Translations under genes and position numbers: made by a program
NCBI GenBank assembly: GCA_018398575.1
Contig: JAGTXZ010000006.1
Location: forward strand, 1,302,001-1,366,000
Source of the DNA: Ampelomyces quisqualis
Lineage: Eukaryota; Ascomycota; Dothideomycetes; Pleosporales; Phaeosphaeriaceae
DNA: 64,000 bases
Direction of reading: 5' to 3'
Shown here: positions 1 to 11,150 of the stretch, in pieces
Position numbering within the stretch: position 1 is the stretch's first letter
Layout of the letters: every line of letters begins with the position of its first letter
The notes under the pieces: model-generated
What the model was told of the DNA's origin: nothing
Database searches by the model: none
The model's input: the letters and a program-made list of their open reading frames with translations, nothing else

Positions 1-417
1 AATTTGTCTTACTAAGGACCTGTTCGGTACACTAGTTTGATACTGAGATCAGAGGGCAAGCGCATTGCCTATCCTAGAAGGATACAGCGAGCTGAGATTT
101 AGGGGTCTGTTTAGCAACCTATCTCGCCTCATCTTAGATCAACCTAGAAGGGTAGGCGTTAGGCCAACTTGATCGATCACGTGGCCGAGATGGCACGACA
201 AGAGAGGTCAAAATAACAGATTCGAGTTAGAGTGAAATACGATTCCTTCTGAAAGGTACGCACAAAGAAAACATTTGGATATCAACCCCTTGAAAAACAA
301 ATCCCAAAGTACAAAGCGGAAAAATGTCAAGGTAGGTAGATCTACCTACCAAAGTCCGCTGAAGAACGCCGCTTGCTATGCAACACCAACCTAATCGTCT
401 CCCCATCTCCGCCCATC
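1..417. other. Intergenic, no gene seen
   Basis: No supportable coding region. Short open frames on both strands have no recognisable motif and no splice-consistent continuation. The stretch lies beyond the stop codon of the decayed minus-strand gene that ends at 418. Confidence 0.5.
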
Positions 418-1445
418 TCACTTGCGATACTGCTGCAGCGGCTGAGCATGATACTCCGCGTCCATTTCCACGGGCCCCTGCGTCGCCGGAACCTCCCCAG
501 GCTGCGGCGCAGAATACGCATACTTGTCTATTGGCGTGTTCTGCGCCACGCCTTGTTGCGCGCTGTACGCGGGGGCTTCGTGCGCTTGTTCCGATGGTTG
601 GTAGGTATATCCTTGGTACGGATCGCTTGGTGCGGTGTAAGGGTTTGTTTTGGGTGCGCTGGCGGCAGAGGAGGAGGGCTTTTTGCGGCGCCAGAGAAAG
701 AAGCTGGTTGCGCTGAGGAGTGCGAGGCCGCCTACGATACCGCCAATTGCGCCGCCGGATAGGCCAGAGGAGGAGTCGTTGGAGATTGAAGGTAAGGGGG
801 AAGGGTCGGCGGATGGCGATGCCGAGTTGGATGCTGGTACGGAGGGTGTGGGTGTTGCTGAGGATGCGCCTGGGGTGGAGGATGTGAGTGCGAAGAGTTG
901 TGCGCGGTCGATTGTGATGGAAGTTGCTCTTGGAGAGGCGGACTATAGGGATGTGTATTTGACGTTTAGTTCTGTTTTGTTAAGATAGCGAATTGGGTTT
1001 TGCTGTTTCGACCAGCAAATCCGAAACTGCTTCGCGTTTTTGGCACATTCTTCTCTGGGTAGAGTTAGGGTTATACTACTCAACTGTATTCGAGATCTTC
1101 GGATTACTTGTGACTTACGAATCGAGACAGCAGTAGTTGACATCAAGATTTGTGCAGCCAACTTGTTGTTCTGAGGGCTGGTTCGTTCCCGATCCACCAC
1201 AGCTGGATGCTCCGTTCCAGCATGGCCCGTCCTGGTTTCCGGGCTCACAACAGTATCATTTGCTTTTTAACATGTCGAGACTGCACATGTTCGGCGCTTT
1301 GCATTCGTAAATCATGTCTCCGCATTTCCGAGGCGCAGAGGAGTTTCCGCCATCACCAGCAAACGAGAAATCTTCGAAATGATGCCAGAACCGGCGAGGC
1401 CCCCAGGAAGGCGAACCAGGCCATTTGGGTCGCGCAAGAACGCAT
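418..1445 (-). pseudogene. Decayed cysteine-rich single-pass surface protein
   Basis: Reading the minus strand from the ATG at 1445 gives a signal-peptide-like start (hydrophobic, ending GASPVLA). After a one-base frame change follows a cysteine-rich ectodomain (KCGDMIYECKAPNMC, then YCCEPGNQDGPCWNG and NYCCLDS). An intron with a gtaagt donor (about 1049-1112) follows, then a Ser/Thr/Pro-rich stalk, a Gly-rich transmembrane helix (GGAIGGIVGGLALL), a basic stop-transfer (WRRKK) and a Tyr/Gln/Pro-rich cytoplasmic tail ending at 418. The architecture is that of fungal cell-wall-associated signalling or anchor proteins. Two in-frame stops interrupt it: TGA at 1256-1258, just before the YCC motif, and TAG at 943-945, just before the stalk. 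With the frame change near the signal peptide this makes a pseudogene the best reading. A different exon structure could avoid one lesion but hardly all three. Domain assignment is from composition and my memory of the family. Confidence 0.6.
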
Positions 1446-2765
1446 CTTGATAACCGGGTAGAGGGACCGAACGATTGGTTAAAGTTGCAGACAATGGGAT
1501 TGTTCCAGGACGGCGAAATGCGATGCAAAGATGCGGCACGGCGATCTTTAATGACCGGAGCAAAGTCACAGCGCAACTTGGGGCCCAGCGGGGTCTACGT
1601 TCACGTCGAGGCAGTGGCAGTGTTGTCAGGGGTTTGTAGAAGTTATGCCCGTGTAACCTTGCCGCTTATGGTGGACTTCGACCCGTCTTACATACGCTTG
1701 TTCGAGTGCCCTGCCGACCCAGACGGCTGGCAGGAGATATGGCTGGTCCTTGGGCCGATGCGCAGCCTCAAACCACCATTGCGTTCCAGGAACGTGGGCG
1801 ACGTAAGGCTGTTGGTCCAATATGCCAGCATCGCTAGACTCTGGAGCCTCCTTCAGCCCTCTGAGACACTAAAAAGCCACAGACAAGCTGTGCCACCACT
1901 GAAGGGCTCGGTTCAAAAATGGCACTGTCTGCTGAGGGTGTGGGCCAACCTAGTGGGAGGCCTGAACTGACCAATACAACAGGGTACGCAGTATGCATGT
2001 TGCGATCTGCCTCACTGCTGCTTCACTGCCATATCTCAAAATTCTTCTATACTTTCCCGCCTAAGCATTATAGTTTGCGTTCATCAGAGTAGTGAAAACG
2101 TGCTGCGCTTCGTCCAAAGCATGTCGTAGAGATGCCGCTTCTACGGAGTGCAGTGCTGACATTCCGTTCGAAGGACTCGGATGCCTTGAAACTCTCCAAA
2201 AATTAGCATTGGCAATGCAACGCGTTGACGTTTCCTATCGTTGCGAGTCTTGAGTCCGGAAAGTGGTCTGAACTTTGGTGCGCGCCTTGGAGAGCACATG
2301 ATTCATGAAGGGTGGTGGAGTGGCCGGGGAGTTGGGCTGCGGTTCGGGAAGGGAAGGGAAGAACCCTGTGGGGTGCCGCTACCGGTAGTCACCTAACCCC
2401 GCTTGGTCCCGACTGCAGGAGACGAAAAGCACCCTTACCGGAAATAGATGTGCGCAGGAAATTTGGACTCAAGACGTTATCACACTGCATTCATTTTTCC
2501 AAGAGGCACCACTTCATCAATATTGAAGAAATCGTTGGGCACGACTGAAGCACATTTTTACTAAGGGAGCTGTACCCTATCTCATTACGCGAAATCTTTT
2601 CCTGACCCGTCGTGAACGATTTTTTATTCGCAAAGAAGGGTTTTACAATAAAGGCTTTCTGGTCATTGGAATATTGAGAAGTTGTCATTGAAACCTATCA
2701 ATTAATCTTCGAGTAGATACATTCTTGGAGCTCAGTTCCCCAAGACATGCACGTTGTGCATGGCC
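1446..2765. other. Intergenic, no gene seen
   Basis: A 181-codon plus-strand frame (1425-1970) overlaps the 5' end of the decayed surface-protein gene and has no motif, so I do not call it. The rest holds only short frames. It probably includes the promoter side of the decayed gene and the 3' flank of the cyclase gene. Confidence 0.4.
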
Positions 2766-4025
2766 TCAGAAGATAGCCAGCGCGTTAGGAGGTGAGCCCA
2801 CGAGTCCAGGAATATTCAGTGGACAAGAAGTAAACAAGAAGCTGTAGCGACCTGTCTCCTCGCAATGTGCTGATAGTGCTTTGAGATCCCATAGTTCACC
2901 TATCGACATTCCAAACATGGCGAGTAGCCAGCCATGCAGAACTGCGTGCTTATTAGTGCTGCACATCAAAAGACACATCGCTCCCAAGAAGCACTTACCA
3001 AGACCTTCTACTGCAGTCGGCTCTCCATTCTCGTCCAATGGTGGCAAAGCCTCAAAGGCAAGGTTGTCACTCGCAACGGCTGCGAAATGCTGATTCCAGA
3101 GCCACTTCGCTGTTGCTACAGTCCCATCGACACCAGAAAATTGCATCGTCTGCATCTTCCCGAAATCTTCGGGTGTAGGCGCTTCGAATACCTCAGTCAT
3201 TCCAGTGCGAATGATCAGCACATCTCCATGACGAAACTCCACATTCTGGTCTTTCGCAACAGCTTCGATATCTTCAACGGTGATGCGGTGTCCTCCAATG
3301 GGATGGCATATAGCTTCAGCACCTGTCTTACCTTCTGTAGCGGCCTTACGCTCGTACCAGGCCTTAAAATCGATGAGGACGCCACGCGCGACAAGTCCTC
3401 CTCTTTCATGCCAGTGGTCCAAAGTTGGCATCTGGTTTTCCTTGCTTGTCGACTTGGAAAGTGCCTCTTTGGTGACCTCAATGCCATTATATGCAAGCTT
3501 CGTCTTGGGATCTGGAGTGAGACGCATGTATTTAGTCTTTGTATCGATTGGATATCATTAATGGGCCTTTACCTTGCCAGTGCACTAGACTATCCCATTG
3601 CGAAGTTTTCTACACAAGCATGAGCATGACAGCAGCAGCGTAGCGCAAAATGCTCGTCACCTGGGTGTTGAAAGTGAGTTCATCGTCCCAGCCATCTGCA
3701 GTGCTGAGTCCAGCCTCTTGGAGCGACATCAGCTTGTGTATCGGATCAATACGGCCAGGCATCTGAAATTTGAAGGCATTCAACGGCCAGCTATGTAGTC
3801 TTAGTGTGCCGCACTTGGTGCCGAGTATCGAATTACTCACTTCAACGATATCGACACTCCATCTCTCGCCTCTTTGCACGCAGCTGCAACAACTTCTGGA
3901 GTGAGAAGATTCAAAGTACCCCTTAAGTCTTTCTGGCCATCGTGGTCGAATACACCCCAGGCGCAGCCTTGGGGCATACCTTCAACAGCCGGGAGATGAT
4001 CAAAATCGGGTATATTGGACGCCAT
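2766..4025 (-). CDS. Cyclase-family (kynurenine-formamidase-like) metal hydrolase
   Basis: Five exons: 4025-3841, 3790-3661, 3609-3573, 3511-2999 and 2941-2766; spliced 1041 nt, 346 residues. Introns are 47-61 bp with good donors (gtgagt, gtgacg, gtaaag, gtaagt). The start is the Met of MASNIPDF; an in-frame Met 14 codons upstream is less likely. The protein fits the fungal branch of the cyclase/kynurenine formamidase superfamily (Pfam Cyclase), which hydrolyses amide or ester bonds with a divalent metal. Visible markers are TSQWDSLVHWQ, whose Asp and His match the metal-site region, then HWHERGGLVARGVLID and the C-terminal FGMSIGELWDLKALS plus GRYSFLFTSCPLN. The full HxGTHxD motif of bacterial members is not present in that form, as in other fungal members. 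The last intron (2942-2998) is 57 nt, in frame and free of stops, so retention would add 19 residues. It is divergent from the monooxygenase at 5272. The substrate is unknown. Confidence 0.85.
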
Positions 4026-5271
4026 CTTGATGACACTAATAGGAATATCAGTATGGTACTGACCCAAGCTGACTAGTTGTCCATGCTGTTGTGGACCCTT
4101 GGCAGCGCTGATTGACTACGAACGTTCTGGACGCTTATCAGCTGGAAAGAGTGTTGTTTCACGTGACGTGGGGTACTCCACAAGTGTTTGCCGACAACCA
4201 AGGAATATCGCAGAAACACCACTTTTCGCCAATGTTTTACGTACCAAAGAGGGATAATAACACTACCTTGCAGCAATTGACTAACGGGCTTTATCTGTAC
4301 GCGAGGACCTAAGGCGGTAATCTTGAGTAACGTCTTATAAAGTGTCATCCGTACGTCCTCTTGTACAAAGTCTGAGAACTGGATCTTCATGCACGGACGA
4401 ATTTGTATGGAGATTAGTCGATTTGGGTACGGAGTAGAAGATTCGCTATCCCACTTTTCGTCCGTTCATGTGGGGAACCTACAACAGCACCGACGGAAAG
4501 GCCCAGGAGGAGCACAACTTTACTAGTTATATGACATGTCATTATAAAGCTCTTCACACGCTATAGCTCCTCCCACTGAGCACGTTTTGATCTGATTGTT
4601 TGAAGTTGAGTTATAAAGCTTTAAATGAAGTTCGCTCGGCATTGCGTCCAGCCTAGTATGCAGAACGAGACATGATTGGTCCACCATGCACTGTTGCCCA
4701 ACATGCTTACTGCATGTTGGAAATACTGATGAAACGCCGAGCAGACTTCAAAGCTTTGTAACTTGACGTCAAAAACTCGGATTAAACCTTGCCTAACGGG
4801 AGGAACTGTAGCATATGAAGAGCTTCAGAATAAGATAATGTATGACAAGCAATGTTGAGGTATACAAACTGTGTAGCATGAGGTTCCTCCTCGGCCTTTT
4901 CCTCCGGGTTTCTGACATGCAGTAATAACATGCAATCTCGGCCCACGTACGGAGTATAAGGGTTGATGATCAGCATAATCCAGTCTCGGATACCGTCCAT
5001 ACGGTCTATACGATGGGTATTCAAGAAGCGCCTACTTTTTGACAACTCACCAAGCTTGTCCGAGATCGTTTGACCTGTCAATTTACGCCCTGCGTAACAT
5101 CACGTCAGCAGACAATTTTGCGGCACCGTTACGAAGAAGTAGCAAGCTCTCTTCTTTCCAAAAGTCAGCAGTAGGTTGCCTCGGGATACACGGGACGCGG
5201 GGTACTTGAAGCACAACAAGCCACTCATACAGACCCCTTCAAATTCTCCGTCAAAAATTTACCACAGCAAA
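4026..5271. other. Divergent intergenic region between cyclase and monooxygenase
   Basis: This 1.2 kb separates two divergently transcribed enzyme genes and should hold both promoters. Open frames inside (105 codons at 4073-4390 minus, 99 codons at 4782-5081 minus) show no motif. Two copies of the 9-mer TACGGAGTA lie at 4428-4436 and 4948-4956. Confidence 0.45.
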
Positions 5272-7330
5272 ATGTCCGAAATTATTGAGTCCAATGATGC
5301 AGCTGTGCCACCGGAGCATAAGTACTTCGCCGAAGCAGCTAAGCGCCAGAGAGCCGAAGGCACGAAGCAGTTCGAGCAGCTTCACTTTAGCGACAACAAC
5401 CGCTTGCGCAGTTTGGCAGACGATCCCTGGGCAGACCATGCGGCTCTTGACAAGCTTCCATTACCTATCGAAGATGGAGGTCGCACAAAATTCCTGATTA
5501 CGGGCGCTGGCATGGGTGGTATCGTTGTAGCGATCAAGTTGATGAAGAAAGGCTTCACTGCAGACCAGATCATCATGGTAGAAGCTGCAGGTGGCGTCGG
5601 CGGCACATGGTACTTCGGAGGAGAGTCTAGTAAAGATGTAGAAATTACTAACAATTGTCTAGGTACTGGAATCGCTATCCCGGCCTACATTGTAAGTGAC
5701 GACCTCAAGCAATGTTTTTCAAAGTCTTAAAAGCTGATGTGTAACCTTGCCTTTAGGTGACGTTGAGTCGTATTGCTACATGCCATTCTTAGAAGATACC
5801 GGCTATATGCCAGCGCAGAAGTATGCATCCAGCGTGGAAATTCGAACATACTTGGAAGACCTCGTACAGCGGTATGGCCTAGAAGGTCGAATTCTGTACC
5901 GTTCGCAGGTCACTGGTCTCGAATGGGACAATCAGAGTAAGGGATGGAAGACATGTTTGACCATGAGGCGTGGGCCAGATGCGAAGGAAGAGAAACAGCT
6001 TACTGTGCACGCCGATCTTGTGACACTCGCCAGTGGACTCTTTCCATACCCGCAGATCCCTAGAGTGCCTGGCCTTTCCGATTTTCAGGGGCAGATGTTT
6101 CATACGTCGCGGTGGAACTACGAGGTCACTGGGGGTTCATGCGATGTTGTTTTCCCTGACATGGACAAGCTCAAAGGCAAACGCGTCGGCATCATTGGGA
6201 CCGGAGCCACAGCAGTACAACATGTTCCTGAGCTTGCTAAATATGCGAAGGAAATTTACGTTTTTCAGCGTACGCCATCCATGGTGCATGCTCGCAACCA
6301 GCGCAAGACCGAACCTACAGAATGGAGGAAGAACATAGCTACAGGTCCTGGCTGGCAAAAAGACCGCTTGGAGAACTTCGCTGAGAACATTGCGGGCCAC
6401 AAGCCGGAAAAAGATTTGGTGAACGATGGCTGGTCGAAACTCGAAGCCTATTGTGCCCTCGTCGGCGGAAACCGCTTCGGACACATCGAACCCGAGAAGG
6501 CTCAGGAGCACATTGGCACAATGATTGCACTCGACTCCGAGCAAAACAAGCGAGCTCGTGACCGCATTTCGCAGCTCGTGAAGGACAAGAAGACAGCAGA
6601 CGATCTGACACCCTGGTATCCTTCATGGTGCAAGCGACCAACCTTCAACGACGCGTACCTCCAGACTTTCAACAGCGACAACGTTCACTTAGTTGACACA
6701 AATGGCAAAGGAATAGAGAGCTTCTCGGCCAAAGGTGTTGTTGCGAATGGGCAAGAGTATCCCATCGACGTCCTCGTCCTAAGCACCGGCTATCGTTCGC
6801 CATCTGCCGGTGGCGACCCGGGCTCAAAGACAGGCATTGAGATTCTTGGTCGTAATGGTCGCAAGATTTCGGACAAGTGGGAGGAAGAGGGTATCTGTAC
6901 ATTCCACGGCGTCTGCACCCACGGCTATCCAAACCTTTTCTACCAGAGTGCTGCTCAGGCTGGAGCAACAGCAAACTATATGCATGTCATCGAGGTTCAG
7001 AGTGAGCACATCGCTGGCATCATCTCGCAAGGTCTCAAGGAACCTTCTAGAAAGGGCGTTATTGAGGCTACAGCGACTGCTGAACAGAATTGGGGATTGC
7101 TCATAGCTTCAGGTGCAGCATACTTTAGCGCGATTGCTATTTGTACTCCTGGGTATCTAACTCAGGAAGGCGAGGCGTTGAAGATGCCTGCTGCGAACGA
7201 CATGGTAGGTATGATGAAGAAGGCTAAAGCCGCTATCTGGCAGCGTGGTATTGTGGATTATACGAGGATGATCGAGGAGTGGCGGGACAACGGCAAGCTT
7301 CAGGGGCTCGAAGTCAGTGCTGGGGACTGA
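5272..7330 (+). CDS. Flavin monooxygenase, Baeyer-Villiger type
   Basis: Three exons: 5272-5609, 5663-5691 and 5757-7330; 646 residues. The tiny 29-nt middle exon restores the conserved stretch TWYWNRYPGLHCDVESYCY, which confirms both introns (53 and 65 bp). The ATG at 5272 sits in a good context (CAAAATGTC). The FAD Rossmann motif GAGMGG lies at residues 78-83. The type I Baeyer-Villiger fingerprint FxGxxxHxxxW is seen as FQGQMFHTSRW at about 232-242, and the NADPH motif GTGATA at about 270-275. Such enzymes use NADPH and O2 to turn ketones into esters or lactones; the length and long N-terminal extension match the group that includes cycloalkanone and steroid monooxygenases. The substrate cannot be read from sequence. 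The neighbouring divergent hydrolase could act on an ester or lactone product, which is inference. Confidence 0.9.
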
Positions 7331-7369
7331 AGGTCTCACTAGAGATCTGTTAGCCATCTAATAACGATT

Positions 7370-8035
7370 CTTCATGCCCAAAGGATCCAGATCCAGTGTT
7401 CGAAAGGATACCATTTCTCATATTTCTCAAAAGCATGGAAGGTTGAGCATCTCCGGGGCGACTCACACATCGAGGCACTGACGTATCGCGGAGAGCTTCT
7501 CAAAGGCATCCGGGCGAACGTAAAAGGCCTCAAGGGAGCGCCACATGTCTCGACTCTTACCGCAAAACCGTTACTGATTGGCTGCGAGTATCGAACTGAT
7601 GGCTCTAATTTCGAGAGTATTACAGCACATATACAACAAGAATTATATCCCTGGTACGAAGGATCGATTCTTTTCTTTCATCTGCACTGACAAACTATCG
7701 ACTGGTATCTGGTTGGTAGGTACAACCCTGGAAGTCTATAAGGAAACACTAATCTCAGATCAGCACTACACCAGATGCTCCAACTCATTGCAGAGATTCC
7801 GCTGAACTCCTAAGGGGCACATCCAGCAAATATTTTTTCATGGCTCTTATTTGTTAACGGCGGCATGATGGACTGGTAATATGTTCGTACGCAACTCTCG
7901 CAGCGGATACATCAAATGCTCTCAGATTCGTTCACAGACGGCAAACGAAGATGAAAATTGTTGAAGAACAGCTTGAAGAGCTTCATCTGGTGCGAATTCA
8001 GCATGGAGCATGGAATACATGAAAACTAGCTATAA
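7370..8035 (+). pseudogene. Remnants of an unidentified gene, C-terminal part resembles a fungal transcription factor
   Basis: Stop-interrupted frames read like protein. First comes an ATG-less stretch ending at about 7690 (fragments SYFSKAWKVEHLRGDS, ALTYRGELLKGIRANVKG). A second piece at about 7761-7945 reads MLQLIAEIPLNS, stop, GAHPANIFSWLLFVNGG, MMDW, stop, YVRTQLSQRIHQML. The second piece resembles the C-terminal region of fungal Zn2Cys6-associated regulatory domains (fungal_trans_2 type). No DNA-binding domain or start codon is visible, and at least two stops interrupt it. The two pieces may or may not come from one gene. The family assignment is weak. Confidence 0.35.
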
Positions 8036-8293
8036 GGGGAGGTGCACCAAGTCCCACAACTCGAAAGAAAGCCAGTAAGCAGCCTGCTGTTTTCCTGATA
8101 CTAGTTTAAAACCAGTAACTTCGACATGGCCGCGGTTTAGATGGTAGAAGGGCGGAAGGGCGTTTAGCGCTTACCACCTTCCTGATTCGGATACACGAGT
8201 CGGTTCAACGTTCGGGACATAATGGAAGACCACGCATGGAAGCCCACGCAACACTACACTCGATAGAAGCACCTTACTGGCTCCGGTGTGAAG

Positions 8294-8995
8294 ATGGCTA
8301 TTGTTGTTCGCGAGGTATCCGACGATGAACTTTCACGGGTTGCGGAAATTGAGACTGCCGCTTATGCCGACAACCCTCTGAGTCCAGTGTTGTTCCCAGG
8401 ACCTTTTCCACCGAATTATGGAGCGCAAAGGCTCTCAGCACTCAAAGAGCAACGAGGCAGTGACAAGACTGCTCGATACATTCAGGCTCATGATGAGGAT
8501 ACCGGCTTGCTGGTGGCCTTCGCGAAATGGCATATCTTTGATACTCCAGAAGCCGCTGTGACGGCGCAACGCCCTACACGAAGCTTTGGGACTGGAACCA
8601 ACCGAGAGGCTTGCGAGGAATTTTTCGGCACGCTGTCGTTGCGGAAGAAGGAATGGATGGGTGACAGACCGCATTTGTGTACGCATCGCGAGAGTCTGTG
8701 GCAGTCAAGCATGCTGAACCGAACAGATTTGCATATGCTGCACACGGATCCGGCTTTTCAAGGACGTGGGGCTGGTGGAAAGTTGATCGAATGGGGTACG
8801 AAGATCGCGGATGAACTTGGACTTCCTGCCTACCTAGAAGCCAGTCCAAAAGGTCATCGCATGTATCAACGTCACAGTTTCAAGGACCTTGAAGTTTTCG
8901 GCTTTGATCTGGCCAAATATGGCGGAATTGGAATTTACAAAGAGCCAATTATGCTCAGAGAGCCTGTTAGACTAAAGTCGGCGGATGCTGTTTGA
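8294..8995 (+). CDS. GNAT-family N-acetyltransferase
   Basis: Two exons, 8294-8678 and 8727-8995; 217 residues. The start is the ATG of MAIVVREVSD. The 48-nt intron (gtacgc to aacag, branch-like CTGAAC) is in frame and has no stop, so the unspliced frame is also open. Splicing restores PHLYLHMLHTDP, the usual beta-4 strand ahead of the acetyl-CoA loop; reading through would insert 16 unrelated residues. Motif A with the pyrophosphate-binding loop is visible as DPAFQGRGAGGKLIEWG, followed by ELGLPAYLEASPKGHRMYQRHSF, the alpha-4 and beta-5 region typical of fungal GNAT proteins acting on small molecules. The acceptor substrate (amine, amino acid or polyamine) is unknown. It stands alone between two decayed loci. 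Confidence 0.85.
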   Translation: MAIVVREVSDDELSRVAEIETAAYADNPLSPVLFPGPFPPNYGAQRLSALKEQRGSDKTARYIQAHDEDTGLLVAFAKWHIFDTPEAAVTAQRPTRSFGTGTNREACEEFFGTLSLRKKEWMGDRPHLCTHRESLWQSSMLNRTDLHMLHTDPAFQGRGAGGKLIEWGTKIADELGLPAYLEASPKGHRMYQRHSFKDLEVFGFDLAKYGGIGIYKEPIMLREPVRLKSADAV

Positions 8996-9389
8996 TGTTG
9001 GCTGAGAATCTCACAAATATATGTCGATTGCGAAAATTGTACAAAGAACCAAAATCCGGAAGGCCCAAATACATCTGCTAGGGCTGCTAAAGCTCTCCGA
9101 GCCCCTATTCCCTTTCTCCATCTTGGTGGTAAACTATATACAAATGTACAAGGTCTTTCACACTGACTATTGCGACGCTAAGCTCTCACACTATACCTTT
9201 CACTGTCATCTAGAAGTTAGGATTGACGTCGCTCGCCGGCTTTTCGGCACTGCGTGCGTTCCCTTCCACTCAATACGCGGCCGTGAGCCCCCAATACCTC
9301 CTCGAGCTTCCCGCCTTCCCAGATAATCGCCCTTCCACCGGGCTCAGACAACGCGATCGGCCGCGCCATTCCTGATACACACCACTAAA
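8996..9389. other. Intergenic, no gene seen
   Basis: Short frames only; nothing recognisable. Confidence 0.4.
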
Positions 9390-10655
9390 ATGTGGAGCGA
9401 ATGTTCATCTCTTCCTCCACCTGCGATTATTCGAACATATTCGCGATGTGGAAAACTCGGTTGTTTACAACGCATCGCAACTCCTTGGGCAAAAACGTGC
9501 CTGCCATGAACGCCCACGCGAACAGGGCCATCCAGTTAATCGACTTTCCCCCATCAATTGGTTACTTGTGCGCAGAGAAGTCTGTTGAGAAGCGCCTACT
9601 ACAGTACGAGTACAGCGACGGGGACGACCGTCTTGACGAGAATTAGGAAAGGACGCCAACTCCTGATTTTGCGACAAAAGCGATTTTTTCCAGGCCTACA
9701 ACTCGCTACCAAAGATCAAACTTGGGGGCAATGGTCAACGCCTTGGTTGAATGTTTAAGAACGCGCGAGATATGGGTTGCGAGTCGCTTCAATTGGTGAC
9801 TACAACTTTGACACCATGAGCAACATCGATCTGGCCCGCGGGTTCTTGAAGCATTCCCCTAATATGCAGGCAATTTTGGCGCTGTACATGGACTAGTACC
9901 TCCTCCGCGACGAGAAGATGATCCTGTGGTTCATGTCGCCAACCGTCAAGAACCACTGAACTAGCGCAAACCGTACTGGAGATCCTTCGCGTCCATCTTT
10001 TCTCCGTCTTCTTCCTCACAAACTCGCTCAGTTCGCACAAATCACAGACGGAAATTTAATAAAGGAGATGCGCTGTAACAAGGGGAAATCTGGTCCAATG
10101 CAGCAGAGCGCCGCACAGAAGGACAAGAATATGAAGAAAGCCTCCTACGAGGCCATGTCCAGGGAGATGAAGACCTGCAGCGTCCTCTCCAATTTCTTGA
10201 AGATGGTCAAGAAGTTCCATTGCGACATGGCGAATAGACTTGAAAAGGTCAAGGATAAAGGGACGTCCTTCGTCCTTCGGTCAAGAAGATTGTCGACCAC
10301 GTCACGGAAGGCTACGGCAAGAACCATACTTGTCAGCCACCCCCCTGCCACTCCAATACCTCCTCCCACTCCACTCATCTCCCCGGATCAATCAACCCCT
10401 ACCATCCCCCGCGAGCGCCTCGTCGCGAAGTTCATGGATGCGCTCAAAGACTCGAACAAAAAGCTTTGATTCCACGAGACTCTGCCCCAGTACAACCTCC
10501 GCTGGCAAGATCTCTACGGCCTCGTTCACCGGCTCGAGAGGCACATTTTCGGAGAGCTGGAGGCCGAACACCAAGACGTGCCGATAAGCACAGAGCAAGT
10601 GCAGCAGGAATTATCTCGTGAAGGATATGAATTTCCTGTGCCTGATTGAGCAACG
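9390..10655 (+). pseudogene. Decayed gene of unknown family
   Basis: Protein-like segments follow one another on the plus strand but switch frame and are cut by stops. Examples are an early piece with FPPSIGYLCAEKSVEK (about 9545), then DFFQAYNSLPKIKLGG in another frame (about 9690), then NIDLARGFLKHSPNMQAIL, stop, YLLRDEKMILWFMSPTVKNH, stop (9815-9960). Later come FLKMVKKFHCDMANRLEKVK and PSVKKIVDHVTEGYGKNH in a shifted frame, and finally FHETLPQYNLRWQDLYGL and STEQVQQELSREGYEFPVPD (to about 10650), preceded by a TGA. Coherent helix-like segments in one order on one strand suggest a real gene that has decayed. I do not recognise the family. Chance open frames remain possible for parts of it. 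Confidence 0.35.
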
Positions 10656-11150
10656 GGTTGGAGTTTTCGAGGCTGTTGAGTGGTACTGTGGGGGCTGTGG
10701 GACTTGTTAAATGTCGTGGATATTGAAGGGTTGCAGTAAGTGCACATGTCATATATGTCTTGCGGATTAAGATCGCCGGAGAAGAAAAGCGGGATAGTGT
10801 GTTTAGCCTTGTTAGACCGCGTGCTTTGAGAGGCGGCGAGTATTGCTTGGCGGGTTAGGAGTGGAGGATCGATGGGATTATTCGGCGTGATGTTCACCTG
10901 AGAAGGTTGCAAGGAATTGGAACATTCTACAGCGACCGCGGGCCAAACAATCATATCCACTGTCCTTGCTTCCTTCGAAAGAATTGTGTTGAAGACGGCT
11001 ATACAAGCTCCAAAGGTCAAGAAAGGGCTTCGTCATAATTGCTGTCTACATTTGCGCTGCTAAGCTGAATCATGAGCTGACAGTCATCATCTATACCAGC
11101 CACTATGTCGTACTTCTTTCCGGACTTCCAACAAAATGTAGTCCAGCCAT
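10656..11150. other. Intergenic between a decayed locus and a transporter
   Basis: A 164-codon minus-strand frame (10526-11020) crosses this stretch but begins without an ATG, and its first Met is well inside. It has no motif and is not called. Confidence 0.35.

Noticed and set aside
1425..1970. 181-codon plus-strand frame
   Set aside because: No domain, no splice partner, and it overlaps the start of the decayed surface-protein gene.
10526..11020. 164-codon minus-strand frame
   Set aside because: Starts without ATG, no motif, and overlaps the 3' end of the decayed plus-strand locus.
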